Positions 1 to 8,567 of a DNA stretch of 64,000 nucleotides are shown here, one piece after another. The notes below the pieces were generated by a model that saw only the letters and a program-made list of their open reading frames with translations, did no database searches and was not told the DNA's origin. The position numbers were made by a program, and so were the translations under genes. Source of the DNA: Planctomycetaceae bacterium. GTDB taxonomy: Bacteria > Planctomycetota > Planctomycetia > Pirellulales > UBA7805. Position 1 is the stretch's first letter. Each line of letters opens with the position of its first letter. Location of the stretch: the NCBI GenBank assembly GCA_902630355.1, contig CACOUL010000009.1, positions 1 through 64,000 on the forward strand, read 5' to 3'.

Positions 1-181
1 ATGGAGTTTAGGGCCCCGACCCAGATGTTTGTAACACAACCGTTTGAACCCACAGCTTTTCGAAGGGATCGAAAACAAGAGGTTGGTGTCACAGGCAGGG
101 GCGTTGAAGTTTGTAGTTGGACATGGATTACGGCCGGCTACAGACATAAAGCAAAAACAGTGAGAGTATGGAGCACCTGAC

Positions 182-754
182 ATGAAGGTCTTCACAACCG
201 GACAGGTCGCAAAGATCTGTAAAGTGGCCCCCCGTACTGTAAGCAAGTGGTTCGATTCTGGACGTCTGAAGGGATACCGTATTCCGGGTTCTCAAGACCG
301 AAGGATTCCTCGCGAGTACCTCATCAAGTTTCTCAAGGAACATGGAATGCCTCTAGGCGATCTCGAGGATGTTGCCATGGCCAAGGTTCTGATCGTTGGA
401 CAGGATCAGGTTCTGATTGAAAATCTGAAGCGAGAGCTTCCCGCAGAAAGATCCTTCAAGGTCTCAACGGCCGCAAGTGGATTCGAGGCGGGTATTCAAT
501 CAGAGAGTTTTCATCCCGACTGCATCATCGTTGATTTCTCGATCGGTCAGGTAGAAGCACTTCAGATTTGCCAGAACCTGCGAAGAAACAACGAGTTTAC
601 TGAAACGATCCTCATCGCCTTGCTTCCCGACGATGGAAGTTCGATGAATTTCGATCGTAGCAGCATCAATGAGACGTTCAAGAAACCGTTCGACGCTGCT
701 CTGCTCGCCGAGCGACTTCGAACCCTCATCGGTGCCAAGAAGGAACTCGTGTAA
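182..754 (+). CDS. Helix-turn-helix (excisionase/MerR-like) protein fused to a receiver-like domain
   Basis: A 190-residue two-domain protein, probably a DNA-binding regulator. Residues 1-55 form a winged-helix DNA-binding domain of the excisionase/MerR type (TTGQVAKICKVAPRTVSKW followed by the GSQDRRIPREYL wing). Residues 67-185 match a response-regulator receiver fold. The usual phospho-acceptor Asp is present (D118 in IIVDFS) and so is the conserved Lys (K168 in FKKPF). The acidic pair at the end of strand 1 is degenerate, reading VLIVGQD, so Mg-dependent phosphorylation may be weak or absent. A GGAG sits eight bases before the ATG. No histidine kinase lies nearby. HTH plus receiver fusions recur in planctomycetes, but I know of no assigned role. 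Confidence 0.85.
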   Translation: MKVFTTGQVAKICKVAPRTVSKWFDSGRLKGYRIPGSQDRRIPREYLIKFLKEHGMPLGDLEDVAMAKVLIVGQDQVLIENLKRELPAERSFKVSTAASGFEAGIQSESFHPDCIIVDFSIGQVEALQICQNLRRNNEFTETILIALLPDDGSSMNFDRSSINETFKKPFDAALLAERLRTLIGAKKELV

Positions 755-1027
755 AACCGGTCCCCAACCGGAGAATACAACCCGCGACGTTGGGAATCGA
801 CTCGCGGAATAAATAACGACGAAGCCAACAGAACGCCCGTAGGACGGTTCCGCCAGGAGCCATCTGCGAGGCGTTTTGGCTTGCGCAGGGGGATATCACA
901 GGTGTCATCTCCGGGAGTTATCCTCCTCGGGCCGTGCGAATCGACGTGGACTCGGCAGAGCAGAGTGGCGTAAACTACCAAACTAAGGCGTTTCAGGCGA
1001 CGGGCCCGGGATGCGCTGCCACTCGAT

Positions 1028-2200
1028 ATGACGCAACGGACTGCTCGATTGATGAGAGGATTCAAGGAATCCAATCCACGTATTCTTCTGGTTCGGCTCA
1101 GTGCGATCGGCGATTGCATTCTCACTGTGCCGGTGATTCATGCGCTGCGTAAACAGTTCCCTTTGGCGCATCTGGCGTGGGTCGTTGATGAGCGGGCTGC
1201 CGTACTTCTCGACGGTCTCGGCGATCTGGATGAACTGCTGGTGGTTCCGCGTCGTTGGCATCGGTCGCTCAGTACGATCCTCGCGGTTCGCCGGGCACTA
1301 CGGAAGCGGGCGTTCGATGTTGCAATCGATCCGCAATCCTTGACTAAGAGCGGGCTGCTCAGTTTTTTGAGCGGCGCACCGACCCGCATCGCGTTTGCGC
1401 GGCCCGACGGTCGGGAACTGGCGCCGCTGCTTGCCAATACGCGCGTGGAGCCGACCCGAAAACATCTGGCGGAGCGCACGCTCGAACTTTTACGACCGCT
1501 CGGGGTGGAAGGGGCAATCCCCGAATTTCAGCTGCCTTGTTTTGCTTGCCACGAAGAGATCCTCGATTTTGCCGACGTGAGTACGGGTGCGAAAAAACGG
1601 TACGCGGTGGTGAATGTGGGTGCCGGCTGGCCGAGTAAGCTTTGGACCGCCGGGGGGTTTTCCGAGGTCGTGCGCCATCTCGGTGCAGCGCACGGGCTCT
1701 CTTCAATGATCGTATGGCACGGTGAAGAACGCGAGATGGCGGTGCAGATCGCTGCGCAGAGTGGCGGCTATGGCCACTTGGCCCCGGCCACGTCGCTACC
1801 GGAACTTGCGACGCTGCTGCGGGAAGCGAGATTGTTGATCGCGTGTGATACCGGCCCCCTCCACCTGGGCGTCGCACTGGGGACTCCCTCGGTAGGACTT
1901 TATGGTCCCACCGATCCGGCCCGTTGCGGGCCATATGGTTTTCCGCATCGTGCGGTGCAACCCGAGGGAGGGTCGCCCCTGATCGGCATGCGGCGGAGCA
2001 AAGGCAATGAGTTGATGCAGAAAATCCGCGCCGAGCAGGTGACTGCAGCGTGTGATGGAGTACTCGCCGATTCGGCGGCCCGAGCGGAGTCTCCGATTGC
2101 GAGTCGGCATATTTTCCATTTGCACGGTAGATCGTCCGCGGGACGGTGCGCCGCAGACCGAAGCAGGCAGGACTACGAGCAACTGCGAGGTGTGCGATGA
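1028..2200 (+). CDS. Glycosyltransferase family 9 (heptosyltransferase-like)
   Basis: A 390-residue protein of the ADP-heptose:LPS heptosyltransferase family (GT9), expected to act at the cytoplasmic face of the inner membrane in LPS core or related glycan assembly. The N-terminus has the family's ILLVRLSAIGDCILTVPV strand-loop. The C-terminal nucleotide-sugar site is the typical DTGPLHLGVALGTPSVGLYG stretch followed by PTDP. Length is close to the usual 340-390. An alternative ATG lies at 1052; neither start has a strong ribosome-binding site. The stop overlaps the next gene's start in an ATGA, so translation is probably coupled. The sugar donor and acceptor cannot be read from sequence. Confidence 0.88.
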   Translation: MTQRTARLMRGFKESNPRILLVRLSAIGDCILTVPVIHALRKQFPLAHLAWVVDERAAVLLDGLGDLDELLVVPRRWHRSLSTILAVRRALRKRAFDVAIDPQSLTKSGLLSFLSGAPTRIAFARPDGRELAPLLANTRVEPTRKHLAERTLELLRPLGVEGAIPEFQLPCFACHEEILDFADVSTGAKKRYAVVNVGAGWPSKLWTAGGFSEVVRHLGAAHGLSSMIVWHGEEREMAVQIAAQSGGYGHLAPATSLPELATLLREARLLIACDTGPLHLGVALGTPSVGLYGPTDPARCGPYGFPHRAVQPEGGSPLIGMRRSKGNELMQKIRAEQVTAACDGVLADSAARAESPIASRHIFHLHGRSSAGRCAADRSRQDYEQLRGVR

Positions 2201-2787
2201 TTGACGTAGCGCAGGTGACAGGCATGCAACACCTGATGGTCGCCCATTGGCACGGCGGGCCCCTGGATAACCCGTACGATGGATTTGTCGGGCTCGCGTG
2301 TGCACAGCATCAACATAATTATCGCCTCTGGCACGAAGAGGACATTGCCCGCAGTCCGGATGTCGGGGACGCCCGGATCGCGGCAGCCAAGCGGACCATC
2401 GACCGGATGAATCAGCTTCGCAATGATGCGATTGAGAAACTGGATGATGTGATCGCTGATTTACTGCGGGAGGCAAGGGTCGAATCGGAGGGACCGCTCA
2501 ATACGGAGACGCCCGGGAGTGCGATTGACCGACTTTCGATTCTGTCGCTGCGGCTCTATCATCTCGACGAACAACTGCGCCGACCGGAGGTGGCAGAACC
2601 GCACCATCGCGGGGTTCGCGAAAAAATTGCGGTCTGTACTCGCCAGCACGGCGAACTGAGCCAATCGCTCGGCGAGCTAATCGCAGATCTGTTCGCCGGG
2701 CGCAAACGGCACCGCACGTATCGCCAACATAAAATGTATAACGATCCGGCACTCAATCCGTATCTTTACGTCAGCGGTGGTGAATGA
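2197..2787 (+). CDS. DUF4254 domain protein
   Basis: A 196-residue protein matching DUF4254, recognised from the LWHEEDIARS motif, the charged helical middle (IDRMNQLRNDAIEKLDD) and a C-terminal YRQHKMYNDPALNPYLY segment. It is predicted to be soluble and helical, with no signal peptide. The function is unknown. The family often sits beside glycosyltransferases, and here its ATG overlaps the stop of the GT9 gene by four bases, so a role in LPS or surface glycan synthesis is inferred from context only. A longer in-frame start at 2146 would run inside the GT9 gene and is less likely. Confidence 0.85.
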   Translation: MIDVAQVTGMQHLMVAHWHGGPLDNPYDGFVGLACAQHQHNYRLWHEEDIARSPDVGDARIAAAKRTIDRMNQLRNDAIEKLDDVIADLLREARVESEGPLNTETPGSAIDRLSILSLRLYHLDEQLRRPEVAEPHHRGVREKIAVCTRQHGELSQSLGELIADLFAGRKRHRTYRQHKMYNDPALNPYLYVSGGE

Positions 2788-2797
2788 TCCGCTCGGC

Positions 2798-3934
2798 TCA
2801 GTTCCGCTTTGTTTTCTGCGGCGTGTAGGGGTGGTTTCGCTTGCGGACCACGGTGGCCGACTCGATCGCATCGTCCTTTTGTAGTTGTCTCGCGGTGGAA
2901 AGTCCCTCCGAGACGCGACCGAAAACGGTATGGCGACCGTTGAGGTGGTCGGTGGGCAGATGGGTGATAAAGAACTGGGAGCCGCCCGTATCTTTCCCGG
3001 CGTGGGCCATGCTCAAACTACCGGCAAAGTGCATCCGGGTATCCGGGCGGCTACACTCGCACTCGATGGTGTGGCCGGGCCCGCCGGTTCCGTCGTTGCG
3101 GGGGTCGTCATCTTTGCTGTTCGGATCGCCCCCTTGCGCCATGAATCCCGGAATGACTCGATGGAAGCGGGTGCCATCGTAAAAGCCGCTTTCCACGAGC
3201 GAAATAAAGTTGGCAACCGTGTTGGGGGCCTGGTCTTCAAAAAGCTCGAGCAGAATTTCGCCGCGTGGTGTTTTGAGCAGCACCTGAGGATTTTTCTCCG
3301 CGGCACCCGCTTCGGCTTGGCGAATCGCCTGTTCTCGTTGCCAAAACTCGGGGTATTTTTTTGCCGCCTCAAGAAAGGTTCCCACCTGGGGGTCGGGCGA
3401 CTGCTTTGTCTGTGCCTGCTCGAGCAATTGTGCGGCGCGCGCGAATTGGTGATTCGCGTAGGCGGCTCTTCCAGCGACTGCCAGAACGGTTGCTGAGTCG
3501 TCGCCACCGGCGAGGAGGCGATCGGCAATCTGGGATGCCTCATCGTACCGATTCTGGGCAAAGCAGGTTTTTAATAACTCTTCGGCCGTGGGAATCGTCT
3601 CCGGATGCGCTTGGTAGTCGAGTGTGGTGGCAAGCGGCCGCATTTGAGCAAAGAGCGATTCATATTTTTTTATGTATGTCGCCCTCAGTGCCTCGAATTC
3701 CGCGATGATTGCCTCGCGGTTCGGATCGCTCTGGGCACGCTTTTGTAGGTCGCCCATTTTTGCGGAAACCTCCGCGTCGAGCTTTTCCTTTTCTGCAACC
3801 AGTGCATTCCAGCGATCGATCGGTGCAGGACCACCCTCCGGGTCGTCAGCTGGAGCCGGGGCAGCGATACAGAGCAGCAACAGGAAGGTAAGCGGGAGGA
3901 GCAGGCGGACGAGTCGGTAGGCGGAGATTTTCAT
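2798..3934 (-). CDS. Exported cyclophilin-type peptidyl-prolyl isomerase with a helical N-terminal region
   Basis: A 378-residue protein. The first ~30 residues are a Sec signal peptide (hydrophobic LVRLLLPLTFLLLLCIAAP, cleavage near APADD). Residues ~30-190 are charged and helical, with a TPR-like stretch. The C-terminal ~170 residues are a cyclophilin domain with the core signature YDGTRFHRVIPGFMAQGGDP and GSQFFIT, which contain the catalytic Arg and the substrate-pocket Phe/Gln. It should catalyse prolyl isomerisation outside the cytoplasm. I chose the ATG at 3934 because it directly precedes the signal peptide. It is convergent with the DUF4254 gene, ten bases apart. Confidence 0.9.
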   Translation of the reverse strand: MKISAYRLVRLLLPLTFLLLLCIAAPAPADDPEGGPAPIDRWNALVAEKEKLDAEVSAKMGDLQKRAQSDPNREAIIAEFEALRATYIKKYESLFAQMRPLATTLDYQAHPETIPTAEELLKTCFAQNRYDEASQIADRLLAGGDDSATVLAVAGRAAYANHQFARAAQLLEQAQTKQSPDPQVGTFLEAAKKYPEFWQREQAIRQAEAGAAEKNPQVLLKTPRGEILLELFEDQAPNTVANFISLVESGFYDGTRFHRVIPGFMAQGGDPNSKDDDPRNDGTGGPGHTIECECSRPDTRMHFAGSLSMAHAGKDTGGSQFFITHLPTDHLNGRHTVFGRVSEGLSTARQLQKDDAIESATVVRKRNHPYTPQKTKRN

Positions 3935-4182
3935 CGGGTTTCTTTCATCGGGGCGTGAATCGTTGACCCCCGGAGGATAACGCACGATCGTCCCGGGCGA
4001 CAGTCAGGGGACCGCGGCGTGAAGGGCTCTGCCTTCAAAGGACGAGAGACACTGGTCCGGTGCTAGCATGCCCGGAGCAAGAGAATTCGCATAGGAGATT
4101 CCCCCCGTGGGGAGTAAACTGCGAACGCTTCAGCTCGAGTCTGGAGCTGGGGCCGGGTTTCGGTACGTCGGGAAAGGAAGCA

Positions 4183-5424
4183 ATGGCGACGCCGATTTTC
4201 AAATGTATCCATGCCAGCGATTTGCACCTGGAGCAGACGTTTTCCGGGATGGAGAATCTCCCGGTCGCGCTGCTCGATCCGCTCCTCGACGCGCCCTACC
4301 TTGCAGCGGAGTCCATTTTCTCCGCTGCCCTGAGTGAGAACGTCGACTGCATGCTGCTTACCGGCGACATTCTCTCACCGCAGGAGGCCGGTCCTCGCAG
4401 CGTACTCTTTCTTGTCGAACAGTGCGAGCGACTCGCGCAACGTGGGATTCCGGTCTACTGGGCGCCGGGCGGGAGTGATCCGCCCGTTCGCTGGCAAGCT
4501 GCCTCACTCCTTCCCCCGAACGTACATCGTATACTCGGGAAAGAGCGCGAAATCATACATCGCCTCCAAAGTGGCCGGGAAGTGCGGCTCCTCGGACCGC
4601 AGGAAAATCGGCAGGCGATTCGTCCGGGCGATTATCCGGCGGTGGAAGACGAGCGAATCAGTCTGGCGCTTGGATACGGAACCGTGCGTCCCGAGTCGTT
4701 GGGAGAACTCGGCTATCACTACTGGGCGCTCGGCGGAGTGCATCTGCGCGAAACAGTTGCCCGTGAGCCGACGGTCCACTACCCGGGCACTCCCCAAGGT
4801 CGATCTCCACAGGAAACGGGTCCCCGCGGGTGCACGCTCGTAGAGATCGATACCGATGGCTTGGTGCAGACCAGCCCTATCGTGACCGATGCGGTCCGCT
4901 GGGGTCGGTATGCGGTGGAGGTAGATTTGGAGACAACGACAGAATCGCTTTACGCAAAGATGCGCAGCGAGTTGGGCCGCGGCTTGATCGACGCTGCGTC
5001 GCGGCCACTGCTGATTTCCTGGAGAATCGCCGGAAACGGGCCACTCGTCCGCGGACTGCAGGCCACGGCGGCGGTGACAGAGTGGCTCGAGCAACTCAAT
5101 GCCGTCGATTGCGATGGCGCGGCCGTTTGGCACGTCGGGATTGAGGTGATCTGTCCGGCCGAGTATCCGGAGGACTGGTACGCGGAAGAGACGATTCGGG
5201 GTGAATTCCTTCGCACCCTCAAGGAATTGCAGGACGACAGTGCGCCGACGTTAAATCCAGTCGAACCGCTTCCGCCCGGGTCGGTGGGGGATGCCGTTTC
5301 CCGCCGCATTGCGGAGCAAAGTGACGAGCAGACCGCACTGGCGGTCAAGCGGGCTGCCGATCTCGGCGTCTATTTACTCTCGGGCGAGGACGAATCGTCC
5401 TCCACCGGTCACCCTACTGATTGA
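4183..5424 (+). CDS. SbcD/YhaO-like calcineurin-fold DNA repair protein with degenerate metal motifs
   Basis: A 413-residue metallophosphoesterase-fold protein, partner of the following SMC-like ATPase. The ATG follows the strong ribosome-binding site GGAAAGGAAG, and the protein starts with strand 1 and motif I, HASDLHLEQ (D13, H15). Motif II is LLTGDILSP near residue 60. Motif III, normally GNHD/E, reads PGGSDPP, and the late GHxH motif reads GGVHL, so several metal ligands of Mre11/SbcD nucleases are missing. The C-terminal half is a capping region of unclear fold. It is separated from the ATPase by 19 bases and is almost certainly co-transcribed. The pair resembles Bacillus YhaO-YhaN. Nuclease activity is doubtful. 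Confidence 0.85.
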   Translation: MATPIFKCIHASDLHLEQTFSGMENLPVALLDPLLDAPYLAAESIFSAALSENVDCMLLTGDILSPQEAGPRSVLFLVEQCERLAQRGIPVYWAPGGSDPPVRWQAASLLPPNVHRILGKEREIIHRLQSGREVRLLGPQENRQAIRPGDYPAVEDERISLALGYGTVRPESLGELGYHYWALGGVHLRETVAREPTVHYPGTPQGRSPQETGPRGCTLVEIDTDGLVQTSPIVTDAVRWGRYAVEVDLETTTESLYAKMRSELGRGLIDAASRPLLISWRIAGNGPLVRGLQATAAVTEWLEQLNAVDCDGAAVWHVGIEVICPAEYPEDWYAEETIRGEFLRTLKELQDDSAPTLNPVEPLPPGSVGDAVSRRIAEQSDEQTALAVKRAADLGVYLLSGEDESSSTGHPTD

Positions 5425-5443
5425 ACGAGGCAATTTGGGAAAT

Positions 5444-8400
5444 ATGCGGATTCACTCGTTGTCTCTCACCGATTTTGGTTGCTGGCAGAATCTTTCTCTC
5501 GGAAATCTCTCCGGTCACATCAATGTGCTCCATGGCCCCAATGAGGCGGGCAAGAGTACGTTGATGCATTTTTTGCGAGGGATGTTTTACGGCCATTACC
5601 CGTTTGCCTCTCAAGTACTCGCGGAGGAAGGCTCGCAGGAAAAGAATCCGCCGGTCGGCATTCTGGGCGTTGAAACCGCAACCGGGAAATACCGTGTCGA
5701 ACGGACCTTTTCTCTGGGCGCTCGTCCCGTACTCTCCACCGGGGGCGTGTCGGTTGAATCGCTTGTGGCCGACGAATCGCAAGAGACGGAAGGGCAGGGG
5801 GCATCGGCGACGACACTCCAGGTCCTGCTTAGCGGCGTGGATGCGGCGATGTATCAGAACGTGTTCGCGTTCGGGCTCGATGAAATGGAAGCGATTGGTG
5901 TGCTGGGCCAAACCGAGGCGGGTGATTACCTGTACGATCTGAGCGCCGGTGTCGATCGGGTCTCTCTTGCGCGGGTTTTTCGCTCGCTCAACAGTGAGCG
6001 GGATGCACTTCTGGATTCCACGGGCGAGGGTGAGATTGCACGGTTGCTCGAGGAGCAAGGGGCTCTACAGGCGAAGCGCGACGAGGTGGCAGAAGAACTC
6101 GGACGCTACCGATCGTTGATTTCCGAACGCGGGCGGTTGGAGGGTAAGCTGCAGCAGTTGGATTCCAGTGCAGAAGAAGAGAAAACGCGGGCCGCGATAT
6201 GCGATCTTGCCGCGGCGCTGCGACCGAGTTGGGAAAAAATGCAGGAGGCGTCCGCATCGCGGGAGGCACTCGGTGTAATTCCGGAAGTGACGGAGGCGCA
6301 ATTTCTGGCACTCGAGGAGTTGGATACGCAGGAAAATTTCTTGCGCGAGCAAAGCCGATCGATTGAGGAACGGATTGCCGAGGCTGCCGAGACTCTGCGG
6401 GCACTGCCCCTACGCGAGGCGATGCTCCGCGACGGACCTGAGATCGAAGCGCTGCTCGCGCAGCGGCCGTGGATCGCCTCGCGCGCTCAAAATATAGATC
6501 GCTTCAGTGGAGAGCAATCCTCGTCGCAGCGGCAGGCACGTGCCGAGAGCCTGGAATTGGGCGTGCAGGTTCAGGAAGCCCTTCCGCGGCTGCGCAACGA
6601 TGCGCGCGCACTGAAGGAGGCCCGTGCGGTGATCCGCGCAGCCGAGGCTGCCGCCCGTGATCATCCGCTTCCGGTCGCGGAGCAGGAGGACGAGGATGCC
6701 GCGGCGCAGCTCCAAGCGGTAGAGGAGCGAGCTGCGGATTTGAAGCGTAGAATTCAGTTGGAGCAGAGGCTTTTGCAACTGAGCGATACCCGGCAGGATT
6801 TAGAGTTGCAATTCGAAGGACTCCTGCAGCGGAAGGTGCTTTCGGTCCGGGTCCTCCTCGTCTCTGGCTCTCTGTTCTCGCTCGGTGTGATGCTCGCCTG
6901 CAGCGGACTTTTTTTGCTCTCGGTGGCAACCTGGGGAGGCATTTTGCTTACCCTCACCGGGATCGGTGGGTCGGTGGCGGGCGGATGGCTCAAGCGAATG
7001 CTTCAGCGGGCCGAGGACCGGGAGTGGGATGCGGCAGAGCGACAGCGCGAATTGCTCGCTTCGCAGCAGCAGCAGGCCGAAGCGGATTGTCAGCAAATCG
7101 ACCAGCGACTCGACGATGGGCGTGGGCCGTACGCAGTTCAGCTGCGTGAAGCTGAGAAACAGTGCGCGACGCTCCAGCAAGCGGTTGCACAGCAGAGAGC
7201 AAACGCCGGCTCCCGCGAGGTTGCCGAAAAACTAGCTGCCGAAGTCGCCGAAGCCAAAGCTGCCTACCAGGAAGCCCGCCGCGCATGGCAGCGGTCCCTT
7301 CATGCAGAAGGATTGCCGGCCAAACTTTCTCCGGCCGCGGTCCGTCGACTTGCCGCGCGGTGCCGCGAAGAGGCGGAAGTGGAAAAGCGCAATGCCGCCT
7401 TGCGGGCGGAGGCTGTGGCGCAACAGGAAGAACTTGCCGCGATCGGCAGGCAGGTCGAGGCGTTGCTCGAGAAGGCACACGTTGCAGCGGTGGAGTCCCA
7501 CGATCTTTCTGTCGGCCAACTGCTGCTAAGTAAAATCGACCTGCTTGCGCAAGAGTGGTCGGAACAGACTGCATTGTTTGCCGAGCGGAAACAACTGCGG
7601 GGACTTCGGTGGGGGCTTGCGCGAGAACACCGCCAGTGTCGGCGACAGCTCAAATTACTGCAGCAGCGTAAAGCACGGACGTTTATTGATCTCGGGCTCT
7701 CGGCGAGTGAGGATCTGCAGCAGTTGGCTCAAACGTGTGCGACCGCCAGGGGCTATGAGGCGGAGATTGCTTCCCGGAAAGCGGAGATGGTTCTCGCGTG
7801 CGGCACAACCTGTGAATTCGAAACAGTGGTGAGCGAACTCGACGGGGTGACAGAAGATCAACTGCGGCAAGAGAGAGAACGGATTGCAAAGCAGAGAAAA
7901 AAAACCGGTGAGAAAATAGTGGAACTCGCGCAACAGCGGGCTCGACTCGGCGAGCAATTACTCTCGTTGGCCAACGATCGGCGCGACGCCTACTTACAAC
8001 TCGAGCTTTCGCGGGTTGAGGCGCGACTCGAAACTGCCACATCGCGGTGGCGCGATCTTGTTTGCACGGCACAACTCCTCGATTCGATTCGGCGCTGCTA
8101 TGAGCAGCAGCGACAGCCGGCAGCACTTCAGGAGGCGAGTGTGTATTTGGACCAGATGACCGACGGAAGGTATCGCCGGGTCTGGACCCGACTCGATCGG
8201 GAAATGCTTTGCGTCGATGATTTTCAGGGTCGTAGTCTGCCGGCATCGTCACTCAGTCGAGGTACGCGTGAGCCGCTGATGCTTGCATTGCGTCTGGCAC
8301 TCGTCAGTCAGTTTGCTCGTCGCGGCATAAGGATGCCGTTGGTCCTCGACGATATCCTGGTTCATTTCGATGCGGAGCGGGCGCGGCTGGCGGTCACTTT

Positions 8401-8563
8401 ATTGCAGGAATTTGCGTCTGCTGGCGGCCATCAGATATTCTTTTTCACCTGTCATAAACATCTCGTCACCCTGCTGACGGAAATGGGCGCCGAAGTGCGA
8501 CTGCTTCCGGAAACGCGCGCCAGGACCGACAAGGCGGCGTCGGATCACTCGCAGGCGGCATGA
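5444..8563 (+). CDS. YhaN-like SMC/Rad50-type AAA ATPase with central membrane hairpin
   Basis: A 1039-residue Rad50/SbcC-like ATPase. Walker A is GPNEAGKST at residues 31-39. The C-terminal lobe has the ABC-type signature SLSRGT near 936 and Walker B MPLVLDDIL near 964, followed by a FFFTCHK switch. Between them lie long coiled coils rich in Glu, Gln, Arg and Ala. Around residues 466-515 are two hydrophobic helices (VRVLLVSGSLFSLGVML and WGGILLTLTGIGGSVAGG), replacing a Rad50 zinc hook; this membrane hairpin is typical of YhaN proteins. ATG 5444 was chosen because MRIHSLSL begins the ATPase fold. It is presumed to act with the preceding SbcD-like protein in DNA end processing at the membrane (inference). 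Confidence 0.88.
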   Translation: MRIHSLSLTDFGCWQNLSLGNLSGHINVLHGPNEAGKSTLMHFLRGMFYGHYPFASQVLAEEGSQEKNPPVGILGVETATGKYRVERTFSLGARPVLSTGGVSVESLVADESQETEGQGASATTLQVLLSGVDAAMYQNVFAFGLDEMEAIGVLGQTEAGDYLYDLSAGVDRVSLARVFRSLNSERDALLDSTGEGEIARLLEEQGALQAKRDEVAEELGRYRSLISERGRLEGKLQQLDSSAEEEKTRAAICDLAAALRPSWEKMQEASASREALGVIPEVTEAQFLALEELDTQENFLREQSRSIEERIAEAAETLRALPLREAMLRDGPEIEALLAQRPWIASRAQNIDRFSGEQSSSQRQARAESLELGVQVQEALPRLRNDARALKEARAVIRAAEAAARDHPLPVAEQEDEDAAAQLQAVEERAADLKRRIQLEQRLLQLSDTRQDLELQFEGLLQRKVLSVRVLLVSGSLFSLGVMLACSGLFLLSVATWGGILLTLTGIGGSVAGGWLKRMLQRAEDREWDAAERQRELLASQQQQAEADCQQIDQRLDDGRGPYAVQLREAEKQCATLQQAVAQQRANAGSREVAEKLAAEVAEAKAAYQEARRAWQRSLHAEGLPAKLSPAAVRRLAARCREEAEVEKRNAALRAEAVAQQEELAAIGRQVEALLEKAHVAAVESHDLSVGQLLLSKIDLLAQEWSEQTALFAERKQLRGLRWGLAREHRQCRRQLKLLQQRKARTFIDLGLSASEDLQQLAQTCATARGYEAEIASRKAEMVLACGTTCEFETVVSELDGVTEDQLRQERERIAKQRKKTGEKIVELAQQRARLGEQLLSLANDRRDAYLQLELSRVEARLETATSRWRDLVCTAQLLDSIRRCYEQQRQPAALQEASVYLDQMTDGRYRRVWTRLDREMLCVDDFQGRSLPASSLSRGTREPLMLALRLALVSQFARRGIRMPLVLDDILVHFDAERARLAVTLLQEFASAGGHQIFFFTCHKHLVTLLTEMGAEVRLLPETRARTDKAASDHSQAA

Positions 8564-8567
8564 CCGG

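Noticed and set aside
1-180. Open frame of 59 codons (ATG at 1, TGA at 178-180) just before the HTH/receiver gene
   Set aside because: It has no visible ribosome-binding site within the window and no recognisable protein features. It may be chance or the tail of something cut by the window edge.
757-771. Hairpin CCGGT-CCCCA-ACCGG just after the HTH/receiver gene
   Set aside because: Only five base pairs and no U-tract; too weak to call a terminator.
1359-2225. 288-codon minus-strand frame opposite the GT9 gene
   Set aside because: No start signal, Arg/Pro-rich composition and complete overlap with a confident gene.
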